A DNA stretch of 60,474 nt from Guillardia theta CCMP2712 (taxonomy: Eukaryota; Cryptophyceae; Pyrenomonadales; Geminigeraceae), in the NCBI RefSeq assembly GCF_000315625.1, contig NW_005434500.1:37319-97792 (forward strand). Direction: 5' to 3'. How positions within the stretch are numbered: the first letter of the stretch is position 1; each line of letters begins with the position of its first letter. Positions 54,045 through 60,474 of the stretch are shown one piece after another. Made by a program: the position numbers and the translations under genes. A model generated the notes under the pieces. The model was not told the origin of the DNA. It worked only from the letters and a program-made list of their open reading frames with translations, and did not search any database.

Positions 54045-54962
54045 ATGGTTCTTCAGTATGATGAAAATGTTCGCAACCTGCTGTATCGGAGATCATGCCA
54101 ATACACGCAGAGTGGACTTGTGGATGCCTCTGTCCTCGAAGCTGATCTCGTCGAGAGAGTGAAGAGCTTCGCGAAGCGTTATCCGAACAGCAGGACAGCC
54201 CAGGCTTGCAAGGCTGTGGAGGGATGCACCCCCGACGCTATCGCAGAAGCCATCCGCTCGACATGTCAGCAGGCACGACGTGAGCTTCCGACTCTTCAAG
54301 AAGCGATGACTGGATGGAGTGACGCATCCAGAGAGTGGTTTATGCAGCAGATTGAAGAAGCCAAGAAGGAGAAGGTCGAGACATACACCGCCTCAGCAGG
54401 CAACGAGGTGACTCCCTTCATCTCCATGACTCTCCTGGGCATCTCCTCGGTGTATGTCAACCATGAAGAGAAGCTGAAGAAGAAATTCGAAGAGATCGGA
54501 CTGATCGTAGACTCAGTGCAAGAGAGTAAAGCAATCATGTGGAAGGCTCCGTATAGACCCGAGATAGCGAGTGCTGAGGAGATCCCGGTGACTGTTTCCT
54601 TCCTCCGCAATGCACAGTGACAAGCGGAGAAGCTCTGGCAGGGAAGAGAGGACTTCGCGATCGATGGTCGCAAGTTCACAGCTGTACATGTGAGCATCGT
54701 GCACGATCGATCTTTCAAGATTCGAGCCAAGAGAGTACCCTGGGGCAAAGGGGGCAGCTTGGCAGAGCTGACTCACCTGCTAACCTTGGGCGGCATGACA
54801 ACAGCAGAAATAGCTGCCGTCTATCGCTATCAGCTGCTGCGCCAGTCCCTTGCAGCGGTCCAACTCCAGCCGCTGGCAGGCATGCTGGTCGCTGGGGCGC
54901 CAGGACAGCAAGTCCACAAAGGCTTAGGTCAGAAAGGCTTCGTCGCTGTAGGGGCCAACGTC
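54045..54962 (+). pseudogene. ORF1 of retroelement copy 2, stopped early
   Basis: Matches ORF1 of copy 3 almost residue for residue, but a 6-nt insertion (GTGACA after GCACA, about 54617) places an in-frame TGA at 54618-54620. The frame would otherwise continue to about 54962, where the element sequence switches. It is therefore unlikely to make full-length product. Confidence 0.65.
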
Positions 54963-56165
54963 ATCTGGAGACAGAGGGAGGTGGAGTGGATCGTCTCCTC
55001 GAGCTGCCCAGAGGCGAACGATACAGCATTTCGAGCTTTCCGAGAGAGCGAAGCGATGGAGGGACTCGAGTACACCTGACTCTGTTCAGCGAGGACCCGA
55101 AGATCAGAGAGGCGCTCGCAGTCGAGTTGACAGCCGATCGCTTTGTGTCCAGAAATAAGTTGAAGAAGGCATCAAGGATGCAGAAGAAGGCAGGCGGCAA
55201 GGACGGCAAGAAGATCAAGATCATCATCAAGTCGACGGCGGCATCTGGTCGCTTCACGAGGAAGGAGATGGAGGGGCTGTGCAACGGCGGCAACACGTCC
55301 ATCGCAAGAGTCAAGAGAGTCCTGTTGGAGATCGCTAACAGGCTCGAGATCAACGTTGAAGGCATCGACATGGAGGAGGATTTGAACACCAAGTCCTGGA
55401 ACGGGTCCAAGCTATGCATCCTCCTCGGCTCCACGGAGGATGCTCGACTCATGATGAAGGAGCTGCCCTTCTATCTCGAAGGCGCAGCAACCAAGCTCGA
55501 AGCAGTCGGCTTCGACAAGGAGCCTGAGGCGGCTGGTCAGCGGGGCACCAGCGACGCAGCGCAGCGACAGGAGGAGAGCGAGGGAGAGTGGCTGGAGTTT
55601 ACAGACCTGGAGAGGATCACAATGGAGGCAGCATCTCCGTCAAGCCAAGAGGACATGCAGCTCGTCAGCGAGCTGTCAGCAGTCATCGAAGATGCAGCTT
55701 CTCCTGGACAAGGCCGTTGGCAACCTCCACGACACGTTCTACTCTCCGGGGAGCCTGGAGTTCATGTCGCTGGGAGAGTGGGCGAAGACGCCAGAGGAGC
55801 AGGGAGTCGGGCGCAACGTTCTCAAGGAGAAGCTGGGGAAGTGGCTGCAGAGCAAGCGCTGGACTCGCGTGCAAGGAGAGAGCAAGAAGGCAAGGAGGGG
55901 CAGCGCGTTCTCGCCACGGGCAACGGCAGCTGCTGAGCTTGAGCAGGAGGCGGAGAGCGACGACATAGAGCGTCGATCTCTTAGCTTCCTGTTCATAGCA
56001 CTGAGTAAATTCGCAGAGATGCATGTGCTGGCCTGCTCGCTGAAGGTGGACAAGAAGGACCGACTGCGGGTGGAGATGAGGGAAGATGACGAAGAAGAGG
56101 AAGACATGGAGGAAGAGCAAGGCGAGGGCGAGGAAGAAGACGGGGCGAGCCCGTACCGAGCTTGA
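54963..56165 (+). pseudogene. 3' ORF region of retroelement copy 2, frameshifted
   Basis: A long frame to 55936 encodes a basic region (NKLKKASRMQKKAGGKDGKK), a possible RRM-like or gag-like fold (IKIIIKSTAASGRFTRKEME, LCILLGSTEDARLMMKELPF) and then the acidic region shared with copy 1. The 38-nt deletion near 55699 shifts the frame, so the shared C-terminus (to TGA at 56163-56165) is in another frame. The N-terminal boundary is unknown because this region follows the internal deletion. It looks like a nucleic-acid-binding element protein. Confidence 0.5.
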
Positions 56166-56739
56166 GCTGAGCTCAAGGTAAGGAGAGAAGGTAGGAGGCG
56201 ACCGAAGGCCAAGGTGAGGAGAGGCAACTCTCCTGACTGAGGCTGAGGAAGCTGAATGGAGGAGGAGTAGGTGGCGACCGAAGGCCAAGGTGAGGAGAGG
56301 CAACTCTTCTGACTGAGGCTGAGGAAGCTGAATGGAGGTAGAGTAGGTGGCGACCGAAGGCCAAGGTGAGGAGAGGCAACTCTTCTGACTGAGGCTGAGG
56401 AAGCTGAATGGAGGAGGAGTAGGTGGCGACCGAAGGCCAAGGTGAGGAGAGGCAACTCTTCTGACTGAGGCTGAGGAAGCTGAATGGAGGTAGAGTAGGT
56501 GGCGACCGAAGGCCAAGGTGAGGAGAGGCAACTCTCCTGACTGAGGCTGAGGAAGCCAAGAGAAGACAGAAGAAGTAGAGAGTAGAAAGACGCCTCAGAA
56601 GCAGGGTTCGCATTGTAGGCCGTGTACTCCCAGTGCTCGAGCGCCTCTTTAGACTAGGATCAAATTGCATAAGCCCACAACGAGGCCGAGCAACATTCTA
56701 GCATTCTAATAAACTCACATAATAATAATAATAATAATA

Positions 56740-56756
56740 GGGTTTAGGGTTTAGGG
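56740..56756 (+). repeat. Short interstitial telomeric repeat
   Basis: GGGTTTAGGGTTTAGGG between the (AAT)n tail of copy 2 and the first base of copy 3. It repeats the tail-telomere-head arrangement of the copy 1/copy 2 junction. Confidence 0.93.
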
Positions 56757-56862
56757 CCGTTATTTTCGGCAGCATGGCTCCTCGTCAGGTGTAGGGGAAG
56801 CCGCCAGGGCGCCAAGGAAGCTGCAAGCGAGAGGTTTGTATACTTCAAATAGCTTTCTAAGT

Positions 56863-57801
56863 ATGGTTCTTCAGTATGATGAAAATGTTCGCAACCTGCT
56901 GTATCGGAGATCATGCCAATACACGCAGAGTGGACTTGTGGATGCCTCTGTCCTCGAAGCTGATCTCGTCGAGAGGGTGAAGAGCTTCGCGAAGCGTTAT
57001 CCGAACAGCAGGACAGCCCAGGCTTGCAAGGCTGTGGAGGGATGCACCCCCGACGCTATCGCAGAAGCCATCCGCTCGACATGTCAGCAGGCACGACGTG
57101 AGCTTCTACAAGAAGCGATGACTGGATGGAGTGACGCATCCAGAGAGTGGTTTATGCAGCAGATTGAAGAAGCCAAGAAAGAGAAGGTCGAGACATACAC
57201 CGCCTCAGCAGGCAACGAGGTGACTTCCTTCATCTCCATGACTCTCCTGGGCATCTCCTCGGTGTATGTCAACCATGAAGAGAAGCTGAAGAAGAAATTT
57301 GAAGAGATCGGACTGATCGTAGACTCAGTGCAAGAGAGTAAAGCAATCATGTGGAAAGCTCCGTATAGACCCGAGATAGCGAGTGCTGAGGAGATCCCGG
57401 TGACTGTTTCCTTCCTCCGCAATGCACAAGCGGAGAAGCTCTGGCAGGGAAGAGAGGACTTCGCGATCGATGGTCGCAAGTTCACAGCTGTACATGTGAG
57501 CATCGTGCACGATCGATCTTTCAAGATTCGAGCCAAGAGAGTACCCTGGGGCAAAGGGGGCAGCTTGGCAGAGCTGACTCACCTGCTAACCTTGGGCGGC
57601 ATGACAACGGCTGAGATAGCTGCCGTCTATCGCTATCAGCTGCTGCGCCAGTCCCTTGCAGCGGTCCAACTCCAGCCGCTGGCAGGCATGCTGGTCGCTG
57701 GGGCGCCAGGCCAGCAAGTCCACAAAGGCTTAGGTCAGAAAGGCTTCATCGCTGTAGGGGCCAACGTCATCGTGCTGGACTTGACCCGGAAGAAGCAATA
57801 A
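56863..57801 (+). CDS. Retroelement ORF1 (copy 3), intact
   Basis: 312 codons from the ATG at 56863 (MVLQYDENVRNLLYRRSCQY) to TAA. The protein is helical and charged in its first half (VERVKSFAKRYPNSRTAQAC, WFMQQIEEAKKEKVETYTA) and mixed alpha/beta in the second (KFTAVHVSIVHDRSFKIRA, GGMTTAEIAAVYRYQLLRQS). It ends in a Gly-rich stretch and DLTRKKQ. I see no zinc knuckle. By position it is the gag-like ORF1, probably RNA-binding. The same frame in copy 2 is nearly identical but interrupted. Confidence 0.7.
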   Translation: MVLQYDENVRNLLYRRSCQYTQSGLVDASVLEADLVERVKSFAKRYPNSRTAQACKAVEGCTPDAIAEAIRSTCQQARRELLQEAMTGWSDASREWFMQQIEEAKKEKVETYTASAGNEVTSFISMTLLGISSVYVNHEEKLKKKFEEIGLIVDSVQESKAIMWKAPYRPEIASAEEIPVTVSFLRNAQAEKLWQGREDFAIDGRKFTAVHVSIVHDRSFKIRAKRVPWGKGGSLAELTHLLTLGGMTTAEIAAVYRYQLLRQSLAAVQLQPLAGMLVAGAPGQQVHKGLGQKGFIAVGANVIVLDLTRKKQ

Positions 57802-60412
57802 GGCAGGCTGGGAGAGCTTTGCTAAGGCATGGAGAAAATTACCCCAAGTAGGCTATTACTACCTAACAAGTATCTTACCTGTTCCAGATACCGAAGGCAT
57901 CTCCCTGCACCTACCCATTCGACTCTGGCCATTCCCAAAGCAACGGGAACAGGCAGAAGAAATCCTTGCACGATATCTGCAAGTGAACGTCACAGTCATC
58001 TGGGCAAAACTCGGTCAAGAGCAGGCAGGAACAGGGAAGAGAAGAAGGCCAGCCAGAGAGGAAGGGAAGCCCTCAAACAAGAGAAGGAAAGGAAAAAGGG
58101 AGGCTAGCCCACACGAGCTCCTGCCACCCACGAAACTAGCCAGACCGGACCAAGGGAGAGAGGAAACAAATAGGAGGGCTCATACCCGGGAGATTTTGAG
58201 GGAGCTCCTCCAACATGACGCTACTTACTATGGAGACGACAAGAATCAGCGAGAAAGATTTTGCTACACTTCAGGGCGCATACCTTTCAAAGTTCATGGA
58301 GACATCGCTATCTTTGAGCCGCCCCACACAGGAGTAAACACAACCTCGGACCCACCAATAGAATGGGTGGAAGCGTCGCTGGACTCGGCTCCCTTCACAT
58401 CTGCAACAAAGGAAGAAGAAGACGGGAATAACCGAAGAGAATGCAATCAAAGTATTCATCTGTTGCTGGAAATAGTCAATATGTTGGACGACGGCGAAAC
58501 AGAAGCTACAGCATGGTGGCAACAACTCGAAGAGGTAGTATCAGAGGTTCGCCAAGAAACAACACAACCATTGGCATACGAGTTTTTACAACACCTAGCA
58601 GAGATCACAGATTGTGACATCAGTACATTTCGTAACTGGCCGACACTACACACACATCCCCAGGCTCTGAGCAACAAGAGAGCAAAGGAACTGCAACGAG
58701 TGGTGGTTTGGATAGATAAACAACAGAGATTTCGCGAGCACATCCTGCAAAACACAATACATGTCATTCTGATAGGATGGAAGAATAACATTGATGAGAT
58801 ACCAGAAGGCTTCGAAATTATCAGCCGGATCCCGAAAGGCGCTCAGATAGCATACGCAGCAAACTTTTGGGGAACAGGGAATCGTTGCCTGATGAAAACG
58901 TTAGAGGAGCTATGGATACTCGTCAAGCACACATTCCCAACATACCTCAGAGCTCAGCTTCATGACAACATCCTCCCAACGTATGAGGAGATGTGTAACC
59001 AACGAAGGGGTCAGATCCAGCCGCGCAGCGATCACCAAGGCGGAAGGCATTTCACAGCAGCTATTGAAGGAGACGTCACACAGAGCAGAAAAAATAGAAC
59101 CATGCGAATAGGGTATGTTCTCCAGCAACAAGCGACGGCAGCAGGAGGAGGGATAAAAATCAATGGGAAATGCAGCATCATTCGAGCGAATACAATTGCA
59201 ATTGGCTTACTGTTCCAACATATCCTCGAGGAAGGGATACAAATCAAGAGGGGAAATCAAGTCACAATCATGTATCAGTCCACCCGCTTTCACCGCTTCA
59301 TCACGAATACATTACGCATTGATACCATGCGATACGAAGATGAACTGCTGGAGGACCTACATGATCGATTACTCACTTGCATGAAGAAACTCGAGGGGAG
59401 AGGAATCAAGATCCGACTTCAATTAGCAAAAGAATCTGACCGACACATCCAACAGGCAAAGGAGATGGCCAAACAAGCAAAACAAACATTTGCCTCGGGA
59501 TGGGAGAAAGCGATTTATGACAGCGCAATGGAGTTCACCATCGCAGGAGAAGACAGTCCTACATCAGGAATGGATAGATTGAAGAAGTGGGACTATATAA
59601 TTCGACAACAGGCAATGACTGCGAGGATTCGAGCGGGAGACCTCACCTTGACGGAGAAATTCATGCTTGAAGTACATGTGGGCAGAAACCTACTCGCGAA
59701 GGCGTTTAGAGTATGCCAAGGTTCATTCACACGAACAGCAATTCAAGCAATCACCTTCTCAGTACCGACGAGGAAGAAGCTCTTTCAATGGGGGAAGACT
59801 AACTCACCATGCTGCCCCCACTGTCCAGACCGAGAAGAAACCTGGGGGCATATTCAGCTGGCATGTCGGCAGTTTCAAGCAATGATCCAACAAGCACACA
59901 ATCAAGTCATGAAGAAGATCAAGGTAAGACTGCAGCAGAGTTGGAGGAAACAAAGGGTACAGGTCAATTCATGGTGGGAAACTCCAATGCGCATCGTGAT
60001 GGAAGCGATGGGGACTTCAATGCACCAAGAAGGACAATGGATACCAGACGGTTGCTGCTACTTTACAAACATCAAACGCATCGTCATCATTGAATTCGCA
60101 AGGACATCGGAATATGACGGAGTCGAACAAACAAGCCTGGAATGCCTGAAGAAGAAATTTCAGGAAAAAGAAGAGAAATATGCCGCTCTACGAGCAGAAA
60201 TCACAGCTCTGCTCCCTGACCATGATGTTGAACAAGCGACATTCATAGCAGGAGTGAAAGGATCGATCATGGAGAAGGAATGGCATGAGAATTTCAGGAG
60301 GCTAAGGGTGGATGACACGGAATGGGAAAGCATCAAGACAGCAGCAATCAAGCAACTGCTGGAGGTGCAACACATGCTATGGACGGCAAGAAGGGGAAGC
60401 GAGTCGACCTAG
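57785..60412 (+). CDS. Retroelement ORF2: RNase H-like, CCHC zinc and restriction-like nuclease regions
   Basis: Open from 57785 in the +1 frame relative to ORF1, overlapping its end by 17 nt. The first in-frame ATG is at 58481, codon 233. The N-terminal part is basic (KRRRPAREEGKPSNKRRKGK). Around 59100-59490 the order of elements (RIGYVLQQ, RANTIAIGLLFQHIL, VTIMYQST, HIQQAKEMAKQAKQ) follows an RNase H fold, but the usual Asp/Glu residues are replaced. At about 59800 SPCCPHCPDREETWGHIQLA followed by Cys is the CCHC motif found near the C-terminus of LINE ORF2 proteins. At about 60043, PDG then RIVIIEFARTSEYD and KKKFQEKEEKYAAL resemble the PD-(D/E)xK restriction-like endonuclease of R2/CRE-type elements. 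No reverse transcriptase core is seen. Confidence 0.6.
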   Translation, partial: PGRSNKAGWESFAKAWRKLPQVGYYYLTSILPVPDTEGISLHLPIRLWPFPKQREQAEEILARYLQVNVTVIWAKLGQEQAGTGKRRRPAREEGKPSNKRRKGKREASPHELLPPTKLARPDQGREETNRRAHTREILRELLQHDATYYGDDKNQRERFCYTSGRIPFKVHGDIAIFEPPHTGVNTTSDPPIEWVEASLDSAPFTSATKEEEDGNNRRECNQSIHLLLEIVNMLDDGETEATAWWQQLEEVVSEVRQETTQPLAYEFLQHLAEITDCDISTFRNWPTLHTHPQALSNKRAKELQRVVVWIDKQQRFREHILQNTIHVILIGWKNNIDEIPEGFEIISRIPKGAQIAYAANFWGTGNRCLMKTLEELWILVKHTFPTYLRAQLHDNILPTYEEMCNQRRGQIQPRSDHQGGRHFTAAIEGDVTQSRKNRTMRIGYVLQQQATAAGGGIKINGKCSIIRANTIAIGLLFQHILEEGIQIKRGNQVTIMYQSTRFHRFITNTLRIDTMRYEDELLEDLHDRLLTCMKKLEGRGIKIRLQLAKESDRHIQQAKEMAKQAKQTFASGWEKAIYDSAMEFTIAGEDSPTSGMDRLKKWDYIIRQQAMTARIRAGDLTLTEKFMLEVHVGRNLLAKAFRVCQGSFTRTAIQAITFSVPTRKKLFQWGKTNSPCCPHCPDREETWGHIQLACRQFQAMIQQAHNQVMKKIKVRLQQSWRKQRVQVNSWWETPMRIVMEAMGTSMHQEGQWIPDGCCYFTNIKRIVIIEFARTSEYDGVEQTSLECLKKKFQEKEEKYAALRAEITALLPDHDVEQATFIAGVKGSIMEKEWHENFRRLRVDDTEWESIKTAAIKQLLEVQHMLWTARRGSEST

Positions 60413-60474
60413 TCCGATGGGGGCAGGTGAGGGGGCAGGCGCGGCACAGGGGCAAGCCACCTATGGTACGTAGG

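Larger units (their letters stand above)
53916..56739 (+). mobile_element. Telomere-nested retroelement, copy 2 (internally rearranged)
   Basis: Starts directly after telomeric repeats with a 20-bp sequence present twice (GGCGCCGTTATTTTCGGCA at 53917 and 53936), which copy 3 has once. The 5' 1 kb matches copy 3. At about 54964 (AACGTCATC) it leaves copy 3 and continues into 3' sequence shared with copy 1, consistent with an internal deletion. The 3' region holds five units of the roughly 76-bp repeat (copy 1 has three), then the conserved terminus and the (AAT)n tail at 56719-56739. Confidence 0.78.
56757..60474 (+). mobile_element. Telomere-nested retroelement, copy 3 (cut by window end)
   Basis: Begins CCGTTATTTTCGGCAGCATG right after telomeric repeats. 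It carries an intact ORF1 (56863-57801) and a long second frame (57785-60412). The window ends about 60 bp after ORF2, so its 3' end is not visible. It is the least damaged copy. No reverse transcriptase motif (such as F-x-D-D) is visible, so either the element is missing that part or another source provides it. Confidence 0.75.

Overview
The window is nuclear DNA of a single-celled alga-like eukaryote. Most genes are split by very short GT-AG introns (about 37-60 nt). There are eukaryotic tRNAs, a dynein light chain, an ER membrane complex subunit and plant-type interspersed telomeric repeats (TTTAGGG). The mix of plant-like families (EDR2/DUF1336, fucosyltransferase-like, GT61-like) with flagellate and protist features, plus compact introns, fits a cryptophyte such as Guillardia theta. 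That assignment is an inference, not a measured match. I rebuilt many genes by hand by chaining exons with splice signals and checking that the phases add up to an intact frame.

Layout. 0-5 kb: 3' end of a membrane-anchored gene (+), an EDR2-domain gene (-), a gene-poor stretch with a GC-rich island and a 24-bp tandem array, then a MAPEG-like membrane protein (-). 5-15 kb: an unrecognised 531-aa protein (+), a secreted Cys-rich 251-aa protein (-, nine exons), a 17-bp minisatellite, a GT61-like glycosyltransferase with a C-terminal discoidin domain (+) and an unrecognised 448-aa protein (-). 15-24 kb: strand-asymmetric G-rich/C-rich tracts, tRNA-Leu(CAA), a secreted acidic protein interrupted by an assembly gap, an LC8-type dynein light chain and a ubiquitin-like-domain protein (all -). 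24-29 kb: a second GC-rich island, a disrupted P-loop NTPase/REase-type (Crinkler/RHS-like) gene and a small two-exon gene. 29-36 kb: a long coiled-coil gene (+), tRNA-Thr(TGT), a Lys-rich OB-like gene and a third GC-rich island. 36-41 kb: an intronless 1396-aa receptor-kinase-like protein with degenerate catalytic motifs and long simple repeats. 41-52 kb: EMC2 (-), an RRM-C2 protein (+), a TPR plus cyclic-nucleotide-binding protein (+) and a fucosyltransferase-like protein (-).

52.4-60.5 kb is different: a head-to-tail array of retroelement-like units. Each unit with a visible 3' end finishes in an (AAT)n tail that runs directly into telomeric repeats, and the next unit starts right after those repeats. 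One unit is 5'-truncated, one is internally rearranged, and one carries an ORF1 followed in the +1 frame by a long ORF with a degenerate RNase H-like region, a CCHC zinc motif and a C-terminal restriction-like nuclease motif. This telomere-nested element is the most interesting system in the window.

The genes do not form a pathway. Several act in the secretory system (EMC2, MAPEG-like, two glycosyltransferases, receptor-like kinase, secreted Cys-rich protein), but that may be chance.
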